Of a stretch of DNA of 64,000 nt, positions 1-8,497 are shown piece by piece. Source of the stretch: Methanomassiliicoccales archaeon PtaU1.Bin124. GTDB taxonomy: Archaea > Thermoplasmatota > Thermoplasmata > Methanomassiliicoccales > UBA472. Made by a program: the position numbers and the translations under genes. Below the pieces are notes generated by a model. It was given only the letters and a program-made list of their open reading frames with translations, ran no database searches and was not told where the DNA came from. Position 1 is the first letter of the stretch. Each line of letters starts with the position of its first letter. Location of the stretch: NCBI GenBank assembly GCA_002067865.1, contig MVRC01000013.1, forward strand, positions 297,789 to 361,788, read 5' to 3'.

Positions 1-356
1 TAGGGCATGCGCAGCACCATCGGCACCGACAATCGGCCCCGGGTCCGGTTGCGCATGCGGGCCGCGTGGCAGATCATCTGATTGAGCGCCAGGTAGGAGA
101 ATCCCATGAACTGCACCTCGGCGATGGGGCGGAGCCCGTTCATGGCCATGCCGATGCTCGTTCCCACGATGCCGGCCTCGGCCAGCGGAGTATCTATGAC
201 CCGTTCGGGGCCGAACTTGGCCAGCAATCCCTCGGTGAGTCGGAACACGCCACCGTCCGTGCCGACGTCCTCGCCGAGGATGACCACGCTCTCATCCCTC
301 TCCATCTCCTCCTTCAGGGTGGTGTTGATGGCCTGGACCATGTTCATCAAAGCCAT
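1..356 (-). CDS. pdhB: 2-oxoacid (pyruvate-type) dehydrogenase E1 beta subunit, 3' end missing
   Basis: Beta subunit of the thiamine-diphosphate-dependent E1 component, which with the alpha subunit decarboxylates a 2-oxoacid and acylates the lipoyl group of E2. Only the first ~118 residues are inside the window. They match the transketolase-like N-domain: the ILGEDVG motif near residue 27, the [18 protein letters not shown] segment, and the [15 protein letters not shown] stretch. Two ATGs lie at the front. The one at 356 is preferred because GGAGG sits 7 bases upstream. The one at 362 overlaps the stop of the alpha gene but has the GGAGG almost touching it. The alpha gene ends 2 bases away, so the two are translationally linked. 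The true substrate (pyruvate or branched-chain 2-oxoacid) cannot be told from this fragment. Confidence 0.93.
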   Translation of the reverse strand, partial: MALMNMVQAINTTLKEEMERDESVVILGEDVGTDGGVFRLTEGLLAKFGPERVIDTPLAEAGIVGTSIGMAMNGLRPIAEVQFMGFSYLALNQMICHAARMRNRTRGRLSVPMVLRMP

Positions 357-358
357 CT

Positions 359-1438
359 TCATCCCTCCTTTCCCAGATCGTCGCGAAGGGCAGCGAGCTG
401 CTCCTCCAATTCCTCCGGCATCTTCTCATAGGTGAACTTGAAGGTGTCCTCCAGCGTGGGCCGGGGATAGGCCTCCGCCTTCTTCACGGCCTCCTCCACG
501 AAGGCCGCGAGCTCCTCGTTCAAAGCGGTCTCCTTGGCATCGTCCCACAGCCCCCTATTGACCAGGTAGGTGCGGAAGCGCTTGATGGGGTCCTTTTGCG
601 CCCACTCCTCCAGCTCCTTCTCCAGACGGTAGCGGGTGGCGTCGTCTGAGGTGGTGTGGTCTCCCATCCTGTAAGTGTAAGATTCGATCAGGGTCGGGCC
701 TTCCCCGTTCCTCGCCCTTTCCAGCGCCTCATTGGTGGCGATGTACATGGCCAGCACATCGTTCCCATCAACCTGGATGCCTGGGAACCCATACGCGATG
801 GCCTTCTGTGCGATGGTATCTGCGGCGGTCTGCCTGGATCGGGGCACGGATATAGCCCATTGGTTGTTCTGGCAGATAAAGACGTTGGGGGTCTTCCAGA
901 CGCCGGCGAAGTTCAGTCCCTCATGGAACTCCCCCTCCGACGTGCCGCCGTCCCCGAAGTAACAGACCACGGCGGTCCTCTCCTTCCTGGACCTGGCGGC
1001 ATAGGCGATGCCCACGGAATGAGGGATCTGGGAACCGACCGGCACGGCCGAGGGCGTGATCCTCTGCCCCTCAACGTAGTTGGAACCTTCCTCGTTCCCC
1101 ATCCAGTAAAGGTAGAGGCGCCACAATGGTACTCCCCTGTGGATGAGATTTCCCAGCTCGCGGAAGGCCCAGACGGTCCAGTCGTCCTTCTCCATGGCCA
1201 CGGCCGGGCCTATCTGAGACGCCTCCTGCCCCTTGGTGGGAGGATATGCCCCCAATCGGCCCTGCCGCTGCAGCTTCACCGCCTTATCGTCCGCCAGGCG
1301 GGTCAGCACCATGGTGCGGTAGATGGATAGTAGGGTGGCATCGTCCAGTTTGGGATCGAGCTCCTTCACAACGCTTCCATCCGCCTTCAGCACCTCGAGC
1401 CTCTTCCCCTTCAAAGGGTGGTAATCATCTGTCAGCAT
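359..1438 (-). CDS. pdhA: 2-oxoacid (pyruvate-type) dehydrogenase E1 alpha subunit
   Basis: The 359-residue E1 alpha subunit binds thiamine diphosphate and Mg and carries out the decarboxylation step of the lipoate-dependent dehydrogenase complex. The cofactor motif is plain: [17 protein letters not shown] about 30 residues before NNQW (about residues 168-197). [15 protein letters not shown] near the C-terminus corresponds to the phosphorylation-loop region of E1 alpha proteins. Length is normal for the family. The start at 1438 overlaps the 3' end of lipA by 14 bases, and the E1 beta gene follows, so lipA-pdhA-pdhB form one minus-strand operon. E2 and E3 are not in the window and probably follow pdhB. 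Many archaea oxidise pyruvate by a ferredoxin oxidoreductase, so a lipoate-type complex is notable. Confidence 0.94.
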   Translation of the reverse strand: MLTDDYHPLKGKRLEVLKADGSVVKELDPKLDDATLLSIYRTMVLTRLADDKAVKLQRQGRLGAYPPTKGQEASQIGPAVAMEKDDWTVWAFRELGNLIHRGVPLWRLYLYWMGNEEGSNYVEGQRITPSAVPVGSQIPHSVGIAYAARSRKERTAVVCYFGDGGTSEGEFHEGLNFAGVWKTPNVFICQNNQWAISVPRSRQTAADTIAQKAIAYGFPGIQVDGNDVLAMYIATNEALERARNGEGPTLIESYTYRMGDHTTSDDATRYRLEKELEEWAQKDPIKRFRTYLVNRGLWDDAKETALNEELAAFVEEAVKKAEAYPRPTLEDTFKFTYEKMPEELEEQLAALRDDLGKEG

Positions 1439-2315
1439 CTGTTCCTCTCCCTAATGTGTCAAAGGCCTCCCTGGCCTGATAAGATGAACGCACGAAAGGC
1501 CCCGCCATGACGGCACCGAAGCCCATGGCGATGGCCTCGTCCTTCCAACGCTCGAACTCCTTTGGTGGAACGTATCGAACGACCGGTAGCTGAGCCGGAC
1601 CGGGACGGAGGTATTGGCCCAGGGTCACGATGTCCACCCCTGCCTCGTGAAGAAGTTCCAAAGACTCCCGCACCTCGTCATCGCTCTCTCCCAGACCAAG
1701 CATGAGCGAGCTCTTCGTCACCTGCCTGGGGTCGATCTCCTTTGCCATGCGAAGCACGGCCAAGGAGGTGGAGAGGGAGGCCATCGGGTCTCTGGCCCAA
1801 CCCTGCAGACGTGGCACGACTTCGATGTTGTGGCCCAGGACCGATGGCGATGTGCAAACGATCTCCTCCAATGCCGTCTTGTTCCCTTGAAGGTCCGGGA
1901 TCAGCAGTTCGACGCCGCACCCCGGAGCCAGTTCGTGGAGCTTCTCGACCACCGACCGGTAGGCGGCCGCCCCGCCATCGGGCAGGTCGTCCCTCGTAAC
2001 CGATGTCACCACGACATAGTCGAGCCCCAGCTCCGCGACCGCCCGCGCCAATCGCTCCGGCTCGTCCCGTTCCCAGGTGCCGTCCGGAGGGGAATGGTCC
2101 ACCGCGCAGAAGCGGCAGCTCCTGCTGCACCTTGAGCCCAGTATGAGGAACGTCGCGCTCTTCCTGGACCAGCAATCGCAGAGGTTGGGGCAATGGGAGG
2201 AATCACAGACCGTGCGTAGCCGCTTTGAATGAAGAACCTCCCTGACGACCGCGATCTCCGGGCGGTATGACGCCCTGACCCGCAGCCAATCCGGTTTCGG
2301 CAGCACCTCGTCCAT
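1425..2315 (-). CDS. lipA: Lipoyl synthase (radical SAM)
   Basis: Lipoyl synthase inserts two sulfurs into protein-bound octanoate to make the lipoyl cofactor that the adjacent dehydrogenase needs. The protein has the three-Cys auxiliary cluster motif CDSSHCPNLCDC, then the radical-SAM motif CSRSCRFC about 25 residues later. The conserved VVTSVTRDDLPDGGA stretch follows, then the LIPDL, HNIEVVPRL and KSSLMLGLGE motifs, with the terminal RSSYQA serine motif that ligates the auxiliary cluster. The start at 2315 (MDEVLPKPDWLRV) is chosen because GGGGGAG lies 5 bases upstream. An ATG 18 bases further out lacks such a site. It leads the operon with the E1 genes. No octanoyl transferase or lipoate ligase is visible here. 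Confidence 0.95.
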   Translation of the reverse strand: MDEVLPKPDWLRVRASYRPEIAVVREVLHSKRLRTVCDSSHCPNLCDCWSRKSATFLILGSRCSRSCRFCAVDHSPPDGTWERDEPERLARAVAELGLDYVVVTSVTRDDLPDGGAAAYRSVVEKLHELAPGCGVELLIPDLQGNKTALEEIVCTSPSVLGHNIEVVPRLQGWARDPMASLSTSLAVLRMAKEIDPRQVTKSSLMLGLGESDDEVRESLELLHEAGVDIVTLGQYLRPGPAQLPVVRYVPPKEFERWKDEAIAMGFGAVMAGPFVRSSYQAREAFDTLGRGTDADR

Positions 2316-2410
2316 TTGATCTCCCCCGTTCATATTGGAATCAAGGGGTTATTGTTGATTTCGCCCCCGACGGGGATGTATGGATGGCCCTTCGCCCTAG
2401 CCAGGCAATC

Positions 2411-2422
2411 ATCTATAAATAG
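2411..2422 (+). promoter_or_regulatory. TATA box of the SRP RNA gene
   Basis: The sequence atctataaatag is a strong archaeal TATA box. It ends about 23 bases before the predicted 5' end of the SRP RNA, the usual archaeal spacing. It lies in the divergent gap between lipA and the RNA gene. Confidence 0.75.
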
Positions 2423-2444
2423 CACGAAATCGTAAAGGCAGCCC

Positions 2445-2756
2445 GCTAGGCTAGACCGGGACGCTCGGCGTGCCCTTATACACCGAAATCGTCGATACGC
2501 GGGGGTGACAGCGGAGGACGTCGTATCCGGAGAGCCTTGAGCCCATGCGACGGTGCTGATGTCCTGTCCTACGGGGTCGGTGGCGGTATCGTGGCACAGC
2601 TGGAGGGCTGTGCCCCTTGCCCTAATCACGGAGACCGGGTCAGGCCCTGACGGGAGCAGCCTTACTGTGGACTACTTACGCTCGAAGGGGAGCGGGGCGG
2701 AGCCGCTGCATGGTTCACTCATGGTGATCCGAGCGGCAACCTTCGTGGCCTAGCAC
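2445..2756 (+). ncRNA. ffs: Archaeal 7S signal recognition particle RNA
   Basis: RNA scaffold of the signal recognition particle, which binds SRP54 and SRP19 and targets nascent membrane and secreted proteins. The universally conserved helix-8 motif, ggtcaggccctgacgggagcagcc, occupies about 2639-2662 and carries the GTCAGG and GGGAGCAGCC elements that bind the SRP54 M domain. The ends can pair: gctaggct at 2445 with ggcctagc ending at 2754, as expected for helix 5/helix 2 closure. The length of about 310 bases fits archaeal 7S RNA. A TATA box precedes it, and a short T-rich run (acttttctt) follows from about 2760. Open frames crossing it on both strands are chance. Exact ends are estimated to within about 5 bases. 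Confidence 0.9.
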
Positions 2757-2843
2757 TCCTCACTTTTCTTCCTGAATCAATAAAAAGAAATTTCCTGAAT
2801 CCATTTACCGCCTGTTCTTGGTGATAGCATAAAGAAAGCAACC

Positions 2844-3539
2844 ATGGCGAAGGAGAACCTCGGTAACGACCTGGAGAGCTATTTCCACCTGGTGGTGGCA
2901 GGCGGCCCTCCCCTGTCCATACCGAAGTCATGGGTCCCTTCCCTGGGCGAAGGATGGGTTAAGCAGGAGTCGTGGCAGGCCGTTCCGGTCGAGGGAAGCC
3001 AGGCGAACTACCGCCATGGCACCTATCACGTGCATGAGATGGAGGACCACTTCGAGCTGCACGAGGACTTCTTCGACCCGAAGGAGCATGCGGTCAGGCA
3101 TCTCTTCGCCGACACCCAGGGAATGATGGCCAAGATGATCATCACCGCGAACGTCTCCATCAATCTCTTCCTGATCATGAGGCTGAGGAAGAGGTCGAAG
3201 ATGAGGGACGGACGGTGCATCAGGCGCTATGTTTTGATGAAATCCGTACTGGACCTGGTCTCATTCCTTCTCATCGCCTATATCATCTGGGTGAGGATCA
3301 TCCGGTCGAACGGAAAAAGACCATCGAACGAAGTGTCCGAAAGAATCTTCGAAATCGGCAGGTCCATGCTCTTTGCCGGACTGAGGGAAGGATTGCCGGA
3401 GCTGGAAGAAATGGTACGGGAGATGAACGGCACCAGCAGATGGGAGAGCACCGGGCTGTCGATCTTGGCCGACGTCCTCAGAGAGATCGATTGGGAGATC
3501 GGCAGGTGGCTGGGCGATCAACGGCCGATGGCCGGCTGA
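2844..3539 (+). CDS. Hypothetical protein with one or two hydrophobic segments
   Basis: I do not recognise this 231-residue protein. The first ~85 residues are polar. A hydrophobic stretch follows at about 92-112 (MIITANVSINLFLIM), then a very basic loop (RLRKRSKMRDGRCIRR). A second hydrophobic stretch (VLDLVSFLLIAYIIWVRII) lies at about 133-152. The tail is charged and probably helical (ERIFEIGRSMLFAGLREGLPELEEMV). It could be a small membrane protein with both ends cytosolic. It sits just after the SRP RNA and ends back-to-back with the convergent marker-2-like gene, whose stop abuts its own. Confidence 0.75.
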   Translation: MAKENLGNDLESYFHLVVAGGPPLSIPKSWVPSLGEGWVKQESWQAVPVEGSQANYRHGTYHVHEMEDHFELHEDFFDPKEHAVRHLFADTQGMMAKMIITANVSINLFLIMRLRKRSKMRDGRCIRRYVLMKSVLDLVSFLLIAYIIWVRIIRSNGKRPSNEVSERIFEIGRSMLFAGLREGLPELEEMVREMNGTSRWESTGLSILADVLREIDWEIGRWLGDQRPMAG

Positions 3540-4556
3540 TCACCAGTTGGCGTCCTTGTCCAGCGTGTTCCAGCCATGCGTGCTGCCGGGCTTGCACCCG
3601 GTGATGATCTCGTTGTTGAAGTCGAACAGGACCTCCGTCTCGTCCCCGTCCGTGATGCTGAGGACGCGGGAGTCGTCGACCTTTCCCACCACCGCCCCGG
3701 TCACACCGGAAGATGCGAACAGGTCGATGATGGCCTGTGAGTTCTCAGGATCGCAGGCGATGACATACCCACACCCCTGGTATGATTTCACCCATTGGGC
3801 GAATTCGATGTGCTTCGGGGCCGGTATCTTCGTAACATCGACCAAGGCGCCCTTACCGCTGGTCTCCAACATCATGCCCAGTGTCCCCAAGCAACCAGGG
3901 TTGCTGATGTCCTTGCCGGAGTGGGCCAGATGCTTCCTGGCCACCTTGTTCATGGTCGATATCTGCTTCCTCACGGTGTGCGCATCCTTCTTGCTGGTCG
4001 TGTCCCAGGCCAGGCTGAGGCCTTCAGGGTAGTAGCCGTCAAGGTCCATGACCATGATGACGTCATCCCCGGTCTGGGCCGTGTGGCTGAAGATGACCGA
4101 ATCCTTGTCCTCGCAGAAGCCGACGATGGCCACATCGATGGCGTTGTATGTGCAATCAGGATGGGTATGCCCGCCCACGATGGGCACGCCGAACTTGTTG
4201 ATGGCGGCCTCCATTCCCTTCATGACCTGGGCGCAGACCTTCTCCTCCTTGACCGAGAGCACATCGAGCATGGCGATAGGGGTGCCGCCCATGGCGGCGA
4301 TATCGTGGAGGTTGACCAATATCGAATAGTAACCGGCGAAGAACGGGTTGGCCTTCATCAGGGGCTGCATGATGCCATCTGCGGCAAGCAGGAGGATATG
4401 GTCATCCCATTCCACCACCGCGGCATCCTCGCCGTATGATGCAAGGATCTTCAATGAAGAGAACTTCGGAAAGAAGTTGATGACCTCAGAGATGGTGTGC
4501 TTCCTTGTCACGCCAGGAAAATTTCTGATCTCCTCGGCCAGTGCTTTCAAGCTCAT
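3540..4556 (-). CDS. AIR-synthase-related protein, methanogenesis marker protein 2-like
   Basis: This belongs to the PurM/ThiL/SelD fold family of ATP-dependent enzymes. The N-terminal ATP-binding half has the YGEDAAVVEWDDHILLLAADGI segment, where family members place Mg-ATP-binding acidic residues, and NLHDIAAMGGTPIAMLDVLS, the dimer and nucleotide motif. IVGGHTHPD and the C-terminal half with SNPGCLGTLGMMLE follow. The overall match, including the opening MSLKALAEEIRNFPGVTRKH, fits the family called methanogenesis marker protein 2, known mainly from methanogens. The reaction is unknown to me. The start at 4556 matches where family members begin and has GGGAG just upstream. An in-frame ATG at 4583 has no such support. 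The name implies a methanogen or a relative, but the marker alone does not prove methanogenesis. Confidence 0.85.
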   Translation of the reverse strand: MSLKALAEEIRNFPGVTRKHTISEVINFFPKFSSLKILASYGEDAAVVEWDDHILLLAADGIMQPLMKANPFFAGYYSILVNLHDIAAMGGTPIAMLDVLSVKEEKVCAQVMKGMEAAINKFGVPIVGGHTHPDCTYNAIDVAIVGFCEDKDSVIFSHTAQTGDDVIMVMDLDGYYPEGLSLAWDTTSKKDAHTVRKQISTMNKVARKHLAHSGKDISNPGCLGTLGMMLETSGKGALVDVTKIPAPKHIEFAQWVKSYQGCGYVIACDPENSQAIIDLFASSGVTGAVVGKVDDSRVLSITDGDETEVLFDFNNEIITGCKPGSTHGWNTLDKDANW

Positions 4557-4604
4557 GTCTCCCTGAATGTGATGGCCGTGCATATATCTTTCCCGACCTA
4601 GATT

Positions 4605-5186
4605 TCATAAGGTAAGTTTGGTCTGCTTCGTCTCCTTGACCAAGTACCCGATATCATAGTTCTCGACGATGAGCGATTCGACGAGGATCGTGAACTCCTT
4701 TTCCAAGCCCGGACCTTCATGAAGGAAGGCCTTCGAACTGTCAGGGACCTTGAACCCCGATTTGATCAAGACCTTCCTAGCATCGGCCCTTTCCTCGGGC
4801 GTAGCGGGCCTTCCGGGCGCGTTGCCCTCGACCCCTGCGCGGGCTAGTTCCTCTGCGAATATCGCCCTTTTCATGATGCGGTTGAGAGCGAATAGAGTCA
4901 CTTCGTCCGCTAGTTTCGACTCGAACAACTGCCTCGATTTATCACCGACGATGATGAAGAAATCGCGCTCCTTCCCCTTCATGGGAATGTATATCTTGGC
5001 GGGTGGAACGGTCTTCTCTTTCACGATTTTAAGGTCCGTTAAGGCACGAAGGTAGCCTGTAAGTAGCAGACGGTTGATTTTGACCCCCTTGCCGTTCAGG
5101 TCCTTTGCCAAGGAGCTGATAGATTTACCTTCATCGGTCAATGTCTCAAGCACAATGAAGCGAAAATCCTTGTCTGGATGGAACAT
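4605..5186 (-). CDS. Winged-helix-like DNA-binding regulator (hypothetical)
   Basis: A ~193-residue protein whose first ~75 residues look like a winged helix-turn-helix: FRFIVLETLTDEGKSISSLAKDLNGKGVKINRLLLTGYLRALTDLKIVKEKTVPPAKIYIP, with the helix pair and a wing. The rest is a charged, mostly helical region I cannot assign. I chose the start at 5186. The 17 extra residues of a longer reading from 5237 merely translate a tandem DNA repeat, and no ribosome site supports either, so a leaderless mRNA is likely. The gene is divergent from nrdD, and the repeats between them could be its operator. Function as a regulator is inferred. Confidence 0.6.
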   Translation of the reverse strand: MFHPDKDFRFIVLETLTDEGKSISSLAKDLNGKGVKINRLLLTGYLRALTDLKIVKEKTVPPAKIYIPMKGKERDFFIIVGDKSRQLFESKLADEVTLFALNRIMKRAIFAEELARAGVEGNAPGRPATPEERADARKVLIKSGFKVPDSSKAFLHEGPGLEKEFTILVESLIVENYDIGYLVKETKQTKLTL

Positions 5187-5220
5187 ATGATAACAGATAT
5201 GGTAACAGATATGGTAACTA
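5184..5220. repeat. Tandem 12-bp repeat, possible operator between the regulator and nrdD
   Basis: Three units, catatgataacag, atatggtaacag and atatggtaacta, run head to tail with a 12-base period. An inverted match (tgttaccagat) follows at about 5244-5254. The array covers the 5' end of the small regulator gene and lies upstream of nrdD. The period is near one helical turn, so proteins on adjacent units would bind the same face. Regulatory use is inferred. Confidence 0.5.
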
Positions 5221-5379
5221 ATAAAGATTTTGCACAAAAATGTATGTTACCAGATCGAGTTCAGAAAGGGCTTTAAATCCCCGTGTGTAATGCGATAAGC
5301 TGCAGAAAAACAAAGGATGGGATCGTTCTCTTGTTTGGGGATAAGAGCGCGGTCTTTTTGTTTAACAGGGTGAATGTGA

Positions 5380-7503
5380 ATGAAGGCAACCGCACATGCT
5401 CGAGAGATGGGGGACTCCGCTGAACCGGGGGTCGTCTATAGTGACGATAAGGAATCAACCGAACTATCATTGTTCGTTAGAACGTCTGATGAAGAGATCA
5501 GGAAATGGGACAAGTCGAAGATATTTGAAGCCTTGATGAGGGAGACGACCATAAGCGAGGATGCGGCAGCGATCGTCGCACGAGAGGTCGAGAAGATGAT
5601 CTCCGAGCTCGAAATCGAGGTCATCACCGCCCCGCTCATCCGTGAGCTCACGAACGCCAAGCTAGTAGAGTACGGTCTGTCTAAGATCAGGCGGCAGCAC
5701 ACTCGCCTTGGCGTCCCTCTCTACGACGCACGACAGATCATCATGAGCCCGAACAAGGAGAACGCGAACGTGCCGCACGGGCCCGAGGCGACCAACCTCA
5801 CCCTTGCCGAGCGCATCAAGAAGGAGTTCGCGCTGCTCGAGATATTCTCACAGGAGATGTCCGATGCGCACATGCGCGGGGACATCCATCTCCATGACCT
5901 GGGCATGATTGACCGCCCCTATTGCAGCGGGCAGTCCATAGAATATGTCAAGAAGTTCGGCCTGAACCTCCCGAACGCGATCTCGATCGCGAAGCCTGCC
6001 AAGCACCCCGAGGTGCTGATCGAGCAGGTGGTCAAGTTCTCGGCCGCCCTGCAGGGCAACTTCGCAGGCGCCATCGGCTGGGACGCGTTCAACCTGTTCC
6101 TGGCACCGTACCTCACCAATGTCGACGACGAGCGCATGAAGCAGCTCGCCCAGATCCTGGTGTTCGAGTTCGCCCAGCAGGCGGTGGCCCGCGGCGGCCA
6201 GTCCATCTTCAGCGACCTGAACCTGTACTGGGAATGCCCCAAGCATTTCGAGGAGGTCCCGGCCATCGGGCCCAAGGGTGAGTTCACCGGACACACCTAC
6301 AAGGATTACGTTCCTGAGGCGCAGCGCTTCATCAACGCGCTCTTCGACGTGTACCTGGAGGGCGATGCGATGGGAAGGCCGTTCTTCTTCCCCAAGCCCA
6401 ACGTCCACATGACGGACAAGTTCTTCCGCACCGAAGGCCACGAGGAGTTCCTCAACAAGATCTCCCGCTGCGCCACCGAGAAGGGGAACACCTACTTCGT
6501 GTTCGACCGGGGCGACACCGCCAAGATCTCTGAGTGCTGCAGGCTTACATTCAAGCTCGACAAGAGCGACCTAGACGACGCCAAGACCCCGTGGAAGATG
6601 AGGTACTCCGCCATGCAGAACGTGACGATCAACCTGCCGCGCATCGCCTACGAGGCGCATCAGGACGACGAGACGCTGTTCCGCCTGCTGCGGGAGAAGA
6701 TCGAGCTCGTGGCCCAGGCGCACATGCAGAAGCGCGAGTTCATCGGCAAGCTTCTCGCCATGGGCAAGCACAGCCCGCTGGCGCTACTGACCATGGAGAT
6801 GGACGGCGAGCCCTACTACCGCTTCAAGAAGGCCTCGTTCCTCATCGGCATGGTCGGCCTGAACGAGATGGTGCAGTACCACACCGGGCAGCAGATGCAC
6901 GAGTCCAAGGACGCCACCAAGTTCGGCCTGAAGGTCATCGCCACCATGAAGAAGGACGCGGAGGAGATCGGCGAGAAGTACGGCATCCGCATGCCGCTGG
7001 AGCAGACCCCGGCCGAATCGACCGCCTACCGCTTCGCCAAGCTGGACAAGAAGTACTACCCGCTGCAGACAGCGACCGTGGTCAGGGGCAACAAGAGCAA
7101 GGGCGAGGTGTACTACACCAACTCCACCTACCTGAACGTCGGCGCCCCTATGAGCGCCATCGAGAGGGTGAAGGCGGAGGGCATGTTCCACCCGCTCATC
7201 GAGGCCGGCTCACTGACGCATGTCTGGCTGGGAGAGCACAAGCCCCCAGCCGAGAGCATCGCCGCCTTCGTGAAGAAGACCTTCGAGAACACGCAGAACG
7301 CGCAGATCGCATTCAGCCCGGAGTTCACCTCCTGCCTGGACTGCGGCAAGACCACCCGCGGCCTGAAGGAGAGCTGCCCCTACTGCAACAGCGTCAACAT
7401 CGAAGGGATCACCCGCGTCACCGGGTTCTTCTCGAAGATCAACTCTTGGAACAAGGGCAAGATCGGCGAGCTGCACGAGAGGGTAAAGAACAACATCTCA
7501 TGA
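5380..7503 (+). CDS. nrdD: Anaerobic (class III) ribonucleoside-triphosphate reductase
   Basis: Oxygen-sensitive glycyl-radical enzyme that makes deoxyribonucleotides from NTPs. At 707 residues it is full length. An ATP-cone-like regulatory domain covers about residues 30-120. The barrel follows, with RPYCSGQSI, IGWDAFNLFLAPY, GGQSIFSDLN, MGRPFFFPKPNVH and the AKISECCRL cysteines. The C-terminus has the zinc-site pairs CLDC and CPYC and then RVTGFF, where the radical glycine sits in this family. The start at 5380 has GGGTGA upstream. A second ATG 27 bases later is possible. The activase NrdG is not adjacent and must be elsewhere. A divergent DNA-binding protein and a repeat array upstream suggest local control. 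Confidence 0.96.
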   Translation: MKATAHAREMGDSAEPGVVYSDDKESTELSLFVRTSDEEIRKWDKSKIFEALMRETTISEDAAAIVAREVEKMISELEIEVITAPLIRELTNAKLVEYGLSKIRRQHTRLGVPLYDARQIIMSPNKENANVPHGPEATNLTLAERIKKEFALLEIFSQEMSDAHMRGDIHLHDLGMIDRPYCSGQSIEYVKKFGLNLPNAISIAKPAKHPEVLIEQVVKFSAALQGNFAGAIGWDAFNLFLAPYLTNVDDERMKQLAQILVFEFAQQAVARGGQSIFSDLNLYWECPKHFEEVPAIGPKGEFTGHTYKDYVPEAQRFINALFDVYLEGDAMGRPFFFPKPNVHMTDKFFRTEGHEEFLNKISRCATEKGNTYFVFDRGDTAKISECCRLTFKLDKSDLDDAKTPWKMRYSAMQNVTINLPRIAYEAHQDDETLFRLLREKIELVAQAHMQKREFIGKLLAMGKHSPLALLTMEMDGEPYYRFKKASFLIGMVGLNEMVQYHTGQQMHESKDATKFGLKVIATMKKDAEEIGEKYGIRMPLEQTPAESTAYRFAKLDKKYYPLQTATVVRGNKSKGEVYYTNSTYLNVGAPMSAIERVKAEGMFHPLIEAGSLTHVWLGEHKPPAESIAAFVKKTFENTQNAQIAFSPEFTSCLDCGKTTRGLKESCPYCNSVNIEGITRVTGFFSKINSWNKGKIGELHERVKNNIS

Positions 7504-7776
7504 GACAAACCCCTTCCTCCCCTCTTTTTTTGGGAAATCAACGAGAATCGACCAAATATGTGCGAAAGCGTAGCAAGGTGGAATATCTTTTACGATAATT
7601 CAGTAAATTCGCACGGAATAATCATTCAAAATCCATATGGCCCGCGTAAAACACGGTCATTATTCCGAGAATTGATAATAGAGCGGACAACGCTTAATAT
7701 GCTCGATCGAGTAGAGATGTATCAAGAATCGGAGGTGACGTGACTGACCAAGGTAAAGATCGGTGAGCACAGATAT

Positions 7777-8022
7777 GTGAACATAAGCAGACGGAGCCTG
7801 TGCGACAATTGCGTCGCAGATGTCTGCTTCAAGCGCAGCGCTGCCGCCGATGAGAGGATCTCCCATTGCGAGATATTCAGGTCACCGTTCGTCGCATTCA
7901 AGAAGTGTTCCGATTGCGGAAGCATCTATGAGCTGTTCTCCAACATCAGCTCCCTGGACTTCGACAAGTGTCCCAAGTGCAACGACCACGAGCAGTTGTT
8001 CGCCGAAGAGTTCGGGCAGTAA
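7777..8022 (+). CDS. Small cysteine-rich (zinc-ribbon-like) protein
   Basis: An 81-residue protein with four Cys groups: CDNCVADVC, HC, CSDCG and CPKCND. This pattern suggests two zinc knuckles or a ribbon. I do not know the family. The annotated start is a GTG at 7777, but the frame stays open upstream to a stop at 7741, and that stretch would read TKVKIGEHRYVNISRRS. A strong ribosome site, GGAGGTGA, ends at 7738, five bases before a CTG at 7744. A non-standard CTG start giving 92 residues is therefore possible. nrdD ends 270 bases upstream, and the AT-rich stretch between holds no gene I can see. Confidence 0.65.
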   Translation: MNISRRSLCDNCVADVCFKRSAAADERISHCEIFRSPFVAFKKCSDCGSIYELFSNISSLDFDKCPKCNDHEQLFAEEFGQ

Positions 8023-8081
8023 CCAACCTCTTTCATCATTTTTCCGAAATCTCATTATCGTCATAGCGCCATGCGGCGAGA

Positions 8082-8474
8082 GTGAAGCTTCGCCCTCATC
8101 ATCTTATCTGCCTTCGCATGTTCACCGGGAGCGGATACGACGAGCGGTTCGTCGACAACATGTACGATATCCTCGACCGCATGGAGGAACGAGGCAATGT
8201 CATCAATATCGTCACTGGCTGCGACGACGTCTGTTCTGCCTGCCCTCACATGATCGATGGTGTGTGCGAATGGAAGGGCTCGGTCGCCGGAAAGGACGCT
8301 TCCGTGCTCAGATTTCTTGGGCTGGAGGAATGGTCTGTCCTCAGCACCAGGGAGATGAACTTGTTGTTGGACGAGAGATTGGCTGGACTGGAGGACATTC
8401 GTTCAGTATGCGGCGAGTGCGATTGGTCCGGCCTATGCAGTGCGAAACTGGCAGAAAAAGAAGGAAGGATGTGA
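8082..8474 (+). CDS. DUF1284 family cysteine-rich protein
   Basis: A 130-residue protein matching the DUF1284 family, found in archaea and anaerobic bacteria. The hallmark N-terminal (K/R)LRPHHLICL motif opens it, followed by GYDERFVDNM. Cysteines are spaced as CDDVCSACP, C, then CGECDWSGLC near the C-terminus, enough for an iron-sulfur or zinc site. The start is GTG at 8082. The biochemical role of the family is not established. It ends 23 bases before the convergent transglutaminase-like gene. Confidence 0.85.
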   Translation: MKLRPHHLICLRMFTGSGYDERFVDNMYDILDRMEERGNVINIVTGCDDVCSACPHMIDGVCEWKGSVAGKDASVLRFLGLEEWSVLSTREMNLLLDERLAGLEDIRSVCGECDWSGLCSAKLAEKEGRM

Positions 8475-8497
8475 GGGCAGCGGCCCCCACATTTTGA

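Noticed and set aside
2330..2629. 99-residue minus-strand frame over the SRP RNA
   Set aside because: The region is explained by the RNA and its promoter; the product has no plausible features.
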